Below are positions 8,914 through 16,687 of a DNA stretch of 64,000 nt, one piece after another. Source of the DNA: Lachnospiraceae bacterium G41 (GTDB lineage: Bacteria; Bacillota; Clostridia; Lachnospirales; Lachnospiraceae); the NCBI GenBank assembly GCA_900100245.1, contig FNEU01000003.1:148229-212228 (forward strand), read 5' to 3'. The notes beneath the pieces were generated by a model. That model ran no database searches and was not told where the DNA came from. It saw nothing but the letters and a program-made list of their open reading frames with translations. Both the position numbers and the translations under genes were made by a program. The first letter of the stretch is position 1. Each line of letters starts with the position of its first letter.

Positions 8914-10443
8914 ATGAAGAACAGATTATTATTGATAATTGCAGTGCTTTTAAATGTTCTTTTTATTGCAGGCTGCGGAAAAAAATTAAATACATATACT
9001 TACAACTTAAAAGACATCAAACATTGTGATGATTTGTATATAACCAAAACCGAATATTATGATGACAGGGTGGAAATCTCTTTTAAGAGTAAAAGAAATA
9101 ATTTTTCGCTGGATAAATTTAATTTTTATGGAGATGATGTCCATGGTAAAGAACAGGAAACAAAAAACAATACCCTGATTATTTATTCGGATAATGCTGA
9201 GAATATTAATTCTGTTATTGCAAGTTGTTCGTGGCTTGAGGTAAATTTCAGATACCTCGATTCTGACGAGTATGCGACAATCTGGCACTACTGGGCTGAC
9301 GATCTCGGATGGGTTGATTATGAAGGTGATACGGAAAAATACTATACACTCGAAGAGCAGAGAAATCAGGCAATAGCAGAGTACCAGAGACAGGAGAACA
9401 TTAAAAAATCCCAGGAAGAAAGCGCTAATATTCTTGCTATGATTAAGGGTAAATGGGTCAGCGAAGACGGTTCTTTCTTTGATATAGACGACAAGAGTGA
9501 TGTTTACGGCTATGTACTGATCTATGATGCGGACAGGGAAGGTTTCAACGAATGTCCGGGTGTCGGTTTTTCCTGGATTTCGGAAGATGAAAAAAGACTG
9601 CAAATGGAATACGGAAATCCTTACGGATGGGGATGTTTCGAAACATTTGAAGTAGTGTTGTCCGAGGATAATAAATCATTTGAGTATGAATCAAAAACCT
9701 ATTATCTGATGGATGAGGAAGTTTGGGGTAATGTAGATATTGAATATGTTCAGCCTTTAAATGTTCTTTTTAACAATTCGGATGAGTGGGAAATTGATGA
9801 GATTTGCGTTGAAACAAACGAAATTGAGCCGGAAGATTCAGATACAGCTGAAAATGAGGAAACAGACGAGGCTGAGAACGAAGAAAAGGCCGAACTTATA
9901 TATAAATATGCCGTTACCGATCTTGATATGAACGGCTGTCCCGAAGTGATAGTTTCAGGACGTGATACAGATGACACCTGTTTCTTATATATTTATGAAA
10001 CCACAGAAGACGGAAGCATACAAAGGGTGAAAACAAATAATACATCCATACAGCCGGCTTTGTATGATACGAATGAACTACTTTGCTTCTATTCTTACAA
10101 CAAATATCAGGATATATACAGGTATCTGGCAGAGGGTAAAACAAATTACAGTGAAGACACTTATTTTATTCAAAATTATTACATTTCAATCCAGATAAAT
10201 TCCGTAGTATTTGAAAAAGTCAGTGCACAGGAATTAATCGAAGACGAAGACGGCAGGAAAGCCACTTACTTCGATGATAATGAGAATGAGATAAAATCTG
10301 TTGATTACTCAATATTAATGAATCATGTTAGAGATGATGCCGATAAAACCGTCAATCTTTTATGGTTTGACGATGTTACAATCGAAAATTTGGCGAAGTC
10401 CTTCGGAGTATTCCTCGAATCAATGAATTACGAGGAAGAATAG
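8914..10443 (+). CDS. Putative lipoprotein of unknown function
   Basis: 509 residues from ATG 8914, chosen because GGGAGG lies 7 bp upstream and translation begins with a normal signal peptide (MKNRLLLIIAVLL) ending in lipobox IAGC (Cys21); an upstream ATG at 8863 would spoil it. A charged stretch follows near residues 145-170. The WVSEDGSFFDID segment (near 185) resembles small beta-sheet modules in clostridial lipoproteins. A Glu-rich linker lies at about 300-325, before YKYAVTDLDMNGCPEVIV, which resembles the Asp-rich, VCBS/EF-like pattern in many Lachnospiraceae secreted proteins. Exact function unknown. Confidence 0.72.
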   Translation: MKNRLLLIIAVLLNVLFIAGCGKKLNTYTYNLKDIKHCDDLYITKTEYYDDRVEISFKSKRNNFSLDKFNFYGDDVHGKEQETKNNTLIIYSDNAENINSVIASCSWLEVNFRYLDSDEYATIWHYWADDLGWVDYEGDTEKYYTLEEQRNQAIAEYQRQENIKKSQEESANILAMIKGKWVSEDGSFFDIDDKSDVYGYVLIYDADREGFNECPGVGFSWISEDEKRLQMEYGNPYGWGCFETFEVVLSEDNKSFEYESKTYYLMDEEVWGNVDIEYVQPLNVLFNNSDEWEIDEICVETNEIEPEDSDTAENEETDEAENEEKAELIYKYAVTDLDMNGCPEVIVSGRDTDDTCFLYIYETTEDGSIQRVKTNNTSIQPALYDTNELLCFYSYNKYQDIYRYLAEGKTNYSEDTYFIQNYYISIQINSVVFEKVSAQELIEDEDGRKATYFDDNENEIKSVDYSILMNHVRDDADKTVNLLWFDDVTIENLAKSFGVFLESMNYEEE

Positions 10444-10734
10444 TGTGTTGTATAAAATAACGATAAAATCTATTATTCATTGTTGCATTGGGGACTGTCA
10501 TTTATTTGATAAGTCATGACACAAAAAAATAACCGCCGGTCCAGGGCAGTTATTTTAAGACTTTAAAATTCTGTAGGGCAACCGTCTATCGGTAGCACCT
10601 ATAATTATTATAAACCAATCAGTTGTGAAGTCAAGGATATTGAGTATCCTGGCTTTTATTTTTTGTGGGAAGAAGTATAATATATTTATATAGTTTTTGA
10701 TTAATGAACGGATAAAAAAGAAGGTGATTTAATC
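10444..10734. other. Intergenic region with no protein gene
   Basis: 291 bp. It holds an AT-rich stretch, an inverted repeat TGTCAT/ATGACA (10496-10521), the hairpin and minus-strand RNA candidate described separately, and a weak plus-strand stem AGGATA/TATCCT (10635-10652) before a T-rich run. No intact ORF with a ribosome-binding site is visible. Confidence 0.6.
10522..10600 (-). ncRNA. Candidate antisense RNA of type I toxin-antitoxin type (orphan)
   Basis: The minus strand has promoter TTGACT (10634-10629), a 16-bp spacer and TATAAT (10612-10607), predicting a start near 10600. The ~80-nt RNA would contain GGTGCTACCGATAGACGGTT, then a strong hairpin ATAACTGCC/GGCGGTTAT followed by seven T, a proper terminator. 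The layout resembles antitoxin RNAs of TxpA/RatA or holin-like toxin loci in Firmicutes. On the plus strand only a toxin-like C-terminal tail remains (ATG 10516, reading MTQKNNRR...), with no hydrophobic N-terminal part. Family identity is from memory of similar loci, not a search. Confidence 0.4.
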
Positions 10735-11145
10735 ATGAGTATGGTAACTGATGTGACCAAAAAAATTATTCTTGCCGGACTGGGAACCATAGATGAACAA
10801 AACGAAGAAATAAAAGACCTGCTTCGCCGCGGAAGCGAAGTGCTGGGTCTGGGAAATGTTGACAACGAAGAGCTCCTTTACAACGGCAATCGCGAAGAAA
10901 TCATGCGTAAAAGAGAAGAGCGAAAGAGAGAAGACAATTCGCTTGATCTCGGAGACGGAAAGAGCCTTTATTTTAATGAGGTTAAGGACGACGACGGAAA
11001 AGTAATAGAAAGAAATCTCGAACTGTCAAAGACTCCCGTTTACGGAACCAAAGAAGTATCCGTAGAAGCCATAAAAGAAGACGACGGCAGAAAGGCCATA
11101 AGCGTTCATACAGCGAGAGGAGGTGCCGAAGATGACAAGAACTGA
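10735..11145 (+). CDS. Small acidic protein upstream of UbiB-family kinase
   Basis: 136 residues, no signal peptide or membrane segment. The N-terminal ~35 residues (VTDVTKKIILAGLGTIDEQN...) could form an amphipathic helix loosely like phasins. The middle is highly charged (MRKREERKRED) and the rest mixed acidic/basic and probably flexible. Start ATG 10735 follows AAGGTGA. Its 3' end overlaps the kinase gene by 14 bp, so translation is probably coupled and the proteins may work together. I cannot assign a function. Confidence 0.65.
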   Translation: MSMVTDVTKKIILAGLGTIDEQNEEIKDLLRRGSEVLGLGNVDNEELLYNGNREEIMRKREERKREDNSLDLGDGKSLYFNEVKDDDGKVIERNLELSKTPVYGTKEVSVEAIKEDDGRKAISVHTARGGAEDDKN

Positions 11146-12745
11146 AATGAAGTTACGAAGCATCCCCCGCGAAATGTTTGATGAGACCAAGCGTCTCGAA
11201 GAAATATTAAGTGTTATTAGAAAACACAACATCGTAAAAAACGGTCTGACACCCGAGAACTTAAGACATATCTTAGAGGATCTCGGTCCGACTTTTATAA
11301 AAATCGGTCAGATAATGAGTTCAAGAGGAGACTTTCTTCCCAAGGAATACTGCAAGGAACTTGAACTTTTACGTGCGGATGTAAAACCGCTTGATATAGA
11401 AATTATTAAAAAAGAAATAGAGAGCGAACTCGGCAAACCGATTAACGAACTCTTTAAATCCATAGACGAAAAATCTTTAGGCAGCGCATCCATAGCGCAG
11501 GTTCATGCAGCCGTCCTTCCTGACGGAAGAAGAGTTGTCATCAAAGTTCAGCGCCCTTACGTGGCTGATATGATGATGAAGGATTTTGCGCTTTTAACCA
11601 AGGCTGCAAAGATGGCCAAGATCTCTCCGATAAACCAGACCATAGACTTTAACATGCTGGTCGAGGAGTTAAAAGAGGTTTCAATTAACGAACTGGATTT
11701 CCGTATTGAGGCTGAAACCACGCTGGAATTTGCCCGCAATATGGAAGGCATAAATTATGTAACATGTCCTGTAATCGAAGAGGATTACACCACACAGAGA
11801 GTCCTTACGATGGGCTATATCGACGGCTTTTCTATCGGCAATATAGAGAAACTCGACAGCGAAGGATATGACCGAAAAGAAGTTGCTACCAAGCTTGTTA
11901 ATAACTTCCTAAAACAGGTACTCGACGACGGACTGTTCCATGCGGATCCCCATCAGGGCAATCTTGAGATTTTAAATGGCAAGATTGTGTGGCTTGACTG
12001 GGGCATGGTCGGACGCTTTGGCAAAAAAGAGCAGAACATTCTTAAAACAGCCATCACAGCTGTAGTTCAAAAGGATGTCAATCTGATGAAAAATGCGGTT
12101 CTTTCCTTAGGAAAACCGCAGAAGGAAATCAACCATCCGGAACTCTTTAACGACATCGACGATATGATGGACCGTTACTGTTCCATGAGTCTTGAGGACC
12201 TCAATATGGGTGAGCTTTTAAACGATGTGGTCGAACTTGCAGCCGCTCACGGCATTTCGCTCCCGAGAGGTTTCTCAATGCTTGTCCGTGCGCTTGTCAC
12301 AATCGAGGGTGTGGTCACAAGCCTTAATGTAGATGTAAATATGGCAGAACTTTTCTCCGGCAAAGTCATGCAGGATTTGCTCAATGAATTTGACTTAAAG
12401 CAGGAGATGATAGGCGACGCCAAAGCGGTATATGATTCGGCTAAGAAATCACTCACGATTCCGTCGCTCTCGGCAGATATGATGAAGTCGGTTATCAAAG
12501 GCCAGACGAAGATTAACATCGAACCCGTCGGATTTGACTCACTTATGAGGAGAGTGGAAATATTAGTCGGAGACATGATTCTTTGCATCATCATGGCTTC
12601 TGTAATCATCAGCTCGGCCATGATTTGCACCACCAATATGCAGCCTCAGGTCCTTGGCATTCCGGCACTCGGATTCGCCGGATTTGTCGGCGCTTTCGGT
12701 ATGGGTGTATTTTTGATAATCACAATTCATAAAAGAAGAAAATAA
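11132..12745 (+). CDS. UbiB/ABC1/ADCK-family atypical kinase
   Basis: 537 residues from ATG 11132, chosen because AGGAGGT lies 7 bp upstream; the GTG at 11123 overlaps that site. Family motifs: KIGQ in FIKIGQIMSSR, the Ala-rich loop SLGSASIAQVH, Lys in VVIKVQRP, catalytic DPHQGN and metal-binding LDWGMVGRF. Two C-terminal hydrophobic segments (MILCIIMASVIISSAMI and ALGFAGFVGAFGMGVFLI) anchor it in the membrane. UbiB proteins support ubiquinone or other isoprenoid-lipid metabolism; a strict anaerobe has no obvious ubiquinone, so the lipid target here is open. Confidence 0.88.
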   Translation: MTRTEMKLRSIPREMFDETKRLEEILSVIRKHNIVKNGLTPENLRHILEDLGPTFIKIGQIMSSRGDFLPKEYCKELELLRADVKPLDIEIIKKEIESELGKPINELFKSIDEKSLGSASIAQVHAAVLPDGRRVVIKVQRPYVADMMMKDFALLTKAAKMAKISPINQTIDFNMLVEELKEVSINELDFRIEAETTLEFARNMEGINYVTCPVIEEDYTTQRVLTMGYIDGFSIGNIEKLDSEGYDRKEVATKLVNNFLKQVLDDGLFHADPHQGNLEILNGKIVWLDWGMVGRFGKKEQNILKTAITAVVQKDVNLMKNAVLSLGKPQKEINHPELFNDIDDMMDRYCSMSLEDLNMGELLNDVVELAAAHGISLPRGFSMLVRALVTIEGVVTSLNVDVNMAELFSGKVMQDLLNEFDLKQEMIGDAKAVYDSAKKSLTIPSLSADMMKSVIKGQTKINIEPVGFDSLMRRVEILVGDMILCIIMASVIISSAMICTTNMQPQVLGIPALGFAGFVGAFGMGVFLIITIHKRRK

Positions 12746-12747
12746 AC

Positions 12748-14577
12748 ATGAAAAAATCAAACACTAAAAACATATGGCGTAAGAGAATCTCGATTGTTGT
12801 TCTGGCATTTTTAAATGCTTTGTCGATCAGTTATATTACGGAAATCACAGACCCGCAGAGAGTCTTTTTCGGAACCGAAATCTATGGCTGGAATCTTTCA
12901 TGCATAGCGTTTTTTGCGCTGGATATTATCCTTTTAAACCGCTTCTTTACCAAAGAGGTCATAAAAGATAAAAGAAGAATCATCTTTTCTTCGATACCGG
13001 GATGGCTTTTAAGCCTTGGTTCGGTTTGGGCTGCTTTTATGGTCTTTGGAAACAATTCACTTCTAGCAAAGGGAACGACAATTCTTATTTCCATTCCTTT
13101 ATCCATAGGGCTCGCATTCTTTGTAATCCCTCTTTTTAGTGAACTTTTCGGATTATTAAACAAAATATCGGACGGTAAAAAAGAAGAAAAAGCAAACTTT
13201 CTTACCAAAAAACCATGGCTCGCATTTGTAATTATTTGGGCTTTAATTTTTTTAAGCTTCGTTCCGATTCTTTTATACTGGTGGCCTGCAAATTTCGTAT
13301 ATGATGCGGACGATCAGGTTTACACATATATGACGAACAGCCTTTCCACGCACCATTCGATTCTTCATACGCTTTTCCTCGGAAAGGCCTACGAATGGGG
13401 TTATAATCGCGGCGACGTCAATTCCGGAATGATTTTCTATTCGCTTATTCAGATGCTTATTCTTTCGGGCTCTGAAGCCTTTTTCATGGAATATCTTTAC
13501 GAAAAGAAAGTTAGAAAGGAATTAAGGCTTGCGGCTCTTTTAGTATTTCTTTTAAACCCCGTAAATGCATGGTTCGCCATCTCCACCATAAAAGGTGTGC
13601 TCTCCGCTGCATTTATCGTAGTCGCATTAACCTTCTTCTTAAGATTCATAGACGATGCTTCAAAGGGAATAGGAAAAAAGATTGCACTCGGAATAGGAGT
13701 GGCGGTCTTCCTTGTTCTTTCTTGTCATTTCAGAAACAATATGATTTATGCGGTTGCGGTCGGAGGCATCATAGCAATACTCCTTCAAAAGGGCTTAAAG
13801 AAAAAGCTCGTATTCCTGGGAGTTATCCTTGCAACCATCCTTTGTTTTAAGGGCACGGAGAAGCTCTTAATAAACACTACGGGTGCATACGTAAAAGATA
13901 CGCAAAGAGAGAGTATGTCGGTTCCCCTTATGTGCCTTGCAAGAGTGGCAAAGTTCCACAGGGACGAACTCACTGATCTTGAATATAACGAAATCTGTGC
14001 ATACATACCAGAGGAGTCCCTTGAGAAATATTCCTATGTTATTTCCGACGGAATTAAGAATAATGCAAATGAAAATCTGCTAAAAACAAACAAAAAGAAT
14101 TTCTTAAAACTGGTCGCAAAAATCGGACTCAAACATCCTGTGGAATATATCGAGACCTTTGTCGGACTTACGGCGGGTTATTTCTATCCGTTTGATTATC
14201 CGTACTTTTTAGGCGGTACCACGAAACTTTTCGCCGAACCCATCTACGGTGATTATCCGATGGTTGCAAACAAAAACCTGCTTCCTTTTGGAACCTCCGT
14301 TATGGATTATCTTTTCAAGGATACCGACGGCAGACTTCGCATACCTCTTTTAGGATGGATGTGGAAGAGCACCATATATGTTTGGGGATACATTTTTGCT
14401 TTCTTTTATCTTTTATACAGAAAGGATAAAAAGGGTCTTTCCCTGATGATTATTCCGCTTATGTATCTTGCGACATGCTTTTTAGGACCTGTTTCATGGC
14501 TAAGATACATATATATAAATATCGCTACAATGCCTGTAATTACGTACCTTTGCACGCATTCCGAAAAAAATAAATAA
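12748..14577 (+). CDS. DUF6020-like polytopic membrane protein, possible GT-C glycosyltransferase
   Basis: 609 residues with roughly a dozen hydrophobic segments. After the first five comes WWPANFVYDADDQVYTY (near residue 180), an acidic first-loop motif of the kind used by GT-C enzymes that take sugars from lipid carriers. Another loop follows near residues 370-480, and the protein ends with several more membrane helices. The overall pattern resembles DUF6020, a recollection rather than a search result. It starts 2 bp after the UbiB gene and is probably co-transcribed. Transfer of a lipid-linked sugar to a surface polymer is a reasonable guess. Confidence 0.7.
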   Translation: MKKSNTKNIWRKRISIVVLAFLNALSISYITEITDPQRVFFGTEIYGWNLSCIAFFALDIILLNRFFTKEVIKDKRRIIFSSIPGWLLSLGSVWAAFMVFGNNSLLAKGTTILISIPLSIGLAFFVIPLFSELFGLLNKISDGKKEEKANFLTKKPWLAFVIIWALIFLSFVPILLYWWPANFVYDADDQVYTYMTNSLSTHHSILHTLFLGKAYEWGYNRGDVNSGMIFYSLIQMLILSGSEAFFMEYLYEKKVRKELRLAALLVFLLNPVNAWFAISTIKGVLSAAFIVVALTFFLRFIDDASKGIGKKIALGIGVAVFLVLSCHFRNNMIYAVAVGGIIAILLQKGLKKKLVFLGVILATILCFKGTEKLLINTTGAYVKDTQRESMSVPLMCLARVAKFHRDELTDLEYNEICAYIPEESLEKYSYVISDGIKNNANENLLKTNKKNFLKLVAKIGLKHPVEYIETFVGLTAGYFYPFDYPYFLGGTTKLFAEPIYGDYPMVANKNLLPFGTSVMDYLFKDTDGRLRIPLLGWMWKSTIYVWGYIFAFFYLLYRKDKKGLSLMIIPLMYLATCFLGPVSWLRYIYINIATMPVITYLCTHSEKNK

Positions 14578-14597
14578 AAAAATTTTTAAAAAAACTA

Positions 14598-14626
14598 TTG
14601 ACATACCAAATTGGTAGGTTTATAGT
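14598..14626 (+). promoter_or_regulatory. Promoter with palindromic operator in the spacer
   Basis: TTGACA (14598-14603), 17-bp spacer, TATAGT (14621-14626). The spacer contains the inverted repeat TACCAA-A-TTGGTA (14604-14616), placed where a repressor would block polymerase. A cysteine-type Rrf2 repressor such as CymR is one possible binder; this is inference. Confidence 0.7.
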
Positions 14627-14660
14627 ATCGACTATCGAATTGAAAGGAGACATGACAAAT

Positions 14661-14780
14661 ATGAAAACATTTGCAAATAATTACATCTCAATGTGTATGT
14701 GTTGCTGTCGAATGCTTTTCTCCCGGGCCTGTATGAAAACCGGGTGTTTGGCTCATTTGTCATGCACCTGCACGGATTAG
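14661..14780 (+). CDS. Cys-rich leader peptide (39 aa), attenuator
   Basis: ATG 14661 with AAGGAG about 11 bp upstream, stop TAG 14778-14780. The peptide has eight Cys codons in 39, including the run MCMCCC (residues 11-16; codons 14691-14708), then Cys at 24, 29, 35 and 37. The ATG at 14652 is in the same frame but only 2 bp after the ribosome-binding site. The reading frame overlaps the first arm of an alternative RNA structure ending in a terminator. Stalling at Cys codons when Cys-tRNA is scarce would free that arm. The peptide itself probably has no function beyond translation. Confidence 0.75.
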   Translation: MKTFANNYISMCMCCCRMLFSRACMKTGCLAHLSCTCTD

Positions 14781-14843
14781 TTTGTCATTTCGAATGAAAC
14801 GTTAATTTGGCTCGGGAGTTTAAAACCCCGGGCTTTTTCTTTT
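14720..14843 (+). terminator. Transcription attenuator: antiterminator and terminator stems
   Basis: Arm A CTCCCGGGCC (14720-14729, inside the leader ORF) can pair with arm C GGCTCGGGAG (14809-14818) over 10 bp with one G-U. Arm C can instead pair with arm D CCCGGGC (14827-14833), a 7-bp stem followed by TTTTTCTTTT, an intrinsic terminator. A can also pair with B CCGGG (14740-14744). A-C and C-D exclude each other. The Cys run at 14691-14708 is one ribosome footprint before A, as in trp-type attenuators. Confidence 0.75.
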
Positions 14844-14923
14844 GTAAAGGAAAAGCCGCAGGATGCAAAAATACAGAAAATACACATAAGTAATTATTTA
14901 AGAGAAAAGAGGATAAAAAGATC

Positions 14924-16591
14924 ATGAAAAAGAATTTTGGAAAAATATTAACAGGAATTTTAACAGCAGGACTTGCTATAGCATCTTTTACGGGATGCGC
15001 TAATACAGCTTCGGGCGGAAACACAGTAAATGTTACCGAAGCAAATGCCACAAAGGTATACAGAACACTCGATGAAATAAAAGAGAGCGGAAAGATAAAC
15101 ATCGGAGTTTTCTCAGACAAAAACCCGTTCGGTTATGTGGATGAAAACGGTAAATATCAGGGCTACGATGTTTACTTCGCAGAGAGAATCGGTGAAGACC
15201 TCGGAGTAGATATCAACTACGTCTCCACAGAGGCAGCCAGCAGAGTTGAATATCTTGAAACAGGTAAGGTTGATATCGTTCTTGCAAACTTTACCGTAAC
15301 CGAAGAGAGAGCCGAAAAGGTTGACTTTACACTTCCTTACATGAACGTGGCACTCGGTGTCGTATCACACGAAGACAACGTAATTACAGACCTTTCACAG
15401 ATTGGTGCTGACGATCAAGTAATCGTTATTTCAGGTACAACAGCAGAGACATACCTTGAAAAGAATTATCCCGACATCAAGCTTCAGAAGTTTGATACAT
15501 ATGCATCGGCTAAGACATCCTTTGAAAACGGAACAGGCGTTGCATGGGCTAACGACAACACAGAGGTTATTGCTTACGCTATCGAAAACCCCGGATTTGT
15601 GGTTGGTATTCCGTCACTCGGAAGCCAGGATACAATAGCTCCCGCAGTATCAAAGGGTAACGATTCTCTTGCAAACTGGTTAAATGAAGAAACGGTTAAA
15701 CTTGGCGAAGAGAACTTCTTCCATGCGGATTATGAAGCAACACTTATTGATACTTACGGTGCGGATTATGAGAACACACTTGTAGTTGAAGGCGGTAAAG
15801 TTGCTGAAGCAGATGCAGCAGAAGAGACAGATGCAGCAGATATTCCCAACGGAAACGGCGAGACAATTAAGATCGCAGCAACACCCGTTCCTCATGCAGA
15901 GATTCTCGAAGAAGCAGCCAAGATTCTTGAAAACTACGGTTACAAACTTGATATTGTAGAATTTGACGATTATGTACAGCCCAACCTTGTAGTTGAGTCA
16001 GGCGAATTTGACGCAAACTATTTCCAGCACGTGCCTTACCTTGACAGCTTCAACGCTGAACAGGGAACACACCTTGTAGTTGCAGGCGAAATTCACTATG
16101 AGCCTTTCGGAATTTATCCCGGCAAAAAGGCAAGCCTTGACGAAATCGGTGACGGCGACAAGATTGCAATTCCCAACGATACAACAAACGAAGCAAGAGC
16201 ACTTTTACTTCTTCAGGACAACGGTCTCATCACCTTAAAAGAGGGCGTAGGCCTCACAGCAACAGTAAACGATGTGGTTGAAAACCCTCACAACATTGAA
16301 TTCGTGGAACTTGAAGCAGCTCAGGTTGCAAGAGTCGTAAAGGAAGTTGAATACGTTATCTTAAACGGCAACTATGCACTTGAAGCAGGCTATTCCGTAG
16401 GAAAAGATTCAATTGCATACGAAGCAAGCGATTCCGAAGCTGCCAAGACTTACGTAAATATCGTTACCGTTCTTGAAGGAAACGAAAACAGCGATAAGAT
16501 TCAGGCTCTTGTAAAAGTTTTAAGATCCGATGAAATTAAGAAATTCATCGAAGACACATATGACGGTGCAGTAATCTTCTATGAAAAATAA
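14924..16591 (+). CDS. Double substrate-binding lipoprotein: SBP family 3 fused to MetQ/NlpA domain
   Basis: 555-residue surface lipoprotein. Signal peptide ends in lipobox FTGC (Cys25). Residues about 45-285 are a family-3 amino-acid-binding domain (INIGVFSDKNPFGYVDENGK, VDIVLANFTVTEERAEKVDF). An acidic linker with repeated AAEETDAAD spans about 288-308. Residues about 311-555 are a MetQ/NlpA domain (IKIAATPVPHAEILEEAAKI, FDANYFQHVPYLDSFN). Each half is full length. The operon then encodes a MetNI-like importer and a cystine-like importer, so one lipoprotein may serve both. Methionine and cystine are the expected ligands by family; the Cys-rich leader supports sulfur amino acids. Confidence 0.88.
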   Translation: MKKNFGKILTGILTAGLAIASFTGCANTASGGNTVNVTEANATKVYRTLDEIKESGKINIGVFSDKNPFGYVDENGKYQGYDVYFAERIGEDLGVDINYVSTEAASRVEYLETGKVDIVLANFTVTEERAEKVDFTLPYMNVALGVVSHEDNVITDLSQIGADDQVIVISGTTAETYLEKNYPDIKLQKFDTYASAKTSFENGTGVAWANDNTEVIAYAIENPGFVVGIPSLGSQDTIAPAVSKGNDSLANWLNEETVKLGEENFFHADYEATLIDTYGADYENTLVVEGGKVAEADAAEETDAADIPNGNGETIKIAATPVPHAEILEEAAKILENYGYKLDIVEFDDYVQPNLVVESGEFDANYFQHVPYLDSFNAEQGTHLVVAGEIHYEPFGIYPGKKASLDEIGDGDKIAIPNDTTNEARALLLLQDNGLITLKEGVGLTATVNDVVENPHNIEFVELEAAQVARVVKEVEYVILNGNYALEAGYSVGKDSIAYEASDSEAAKTYVNIVTVLEGNENSDKIQALVKVLRSDEIKKFIEDTYDGAVIFYEK

Positions 16592-16610
16592 TTGCATTTA
16601 GGCTAATCGT

Positions 16611-16645
16611 CGGGCGGAGGAGTCAAAGCCTCCGTCCGGATTTTT
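16611..16645 (+). terminator. Terminator-like hairpin inside the importer operon
   Basis: CGGGCGGAGG pairs with CCTCCGTCCG (one G-U) across an 8-nt loop, followed by five T. It lies between the binding-protein gene and the ATPase gene and could give partial termination, making more binding protein than transporter. Confidence 0.75.
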
Positions 16646-16687
16646 GCACTTAAAAGAATGAAGTGCATGAAACTTGGAGTAACAAAA

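Larger units (their letters stand above)
14578..14923 (+). other. Regulatory leader region of the double ABC importer operon
   Basis: 346 bp that hold a promoter with palindromic operator, a Cys-rich leader peptide gene and an attenuator, listed separately. A GAGG ribosome-binding site near 14909 serves the first structural gene at 14924. Confidence 0.8.

Noticed and set aside
9007..9603. Minus-strand open frame inside the lipoprotein gene
   Set aside because: Shadow of an A+T-rich coding region, no ribosome-binding site, no domain.
14598..14780. Longer version of the leader ORF starting at the promoter
   Set aside because: Its start lies in the -35 box, so it would not be in the transcript; ATG 14661 is used instead.
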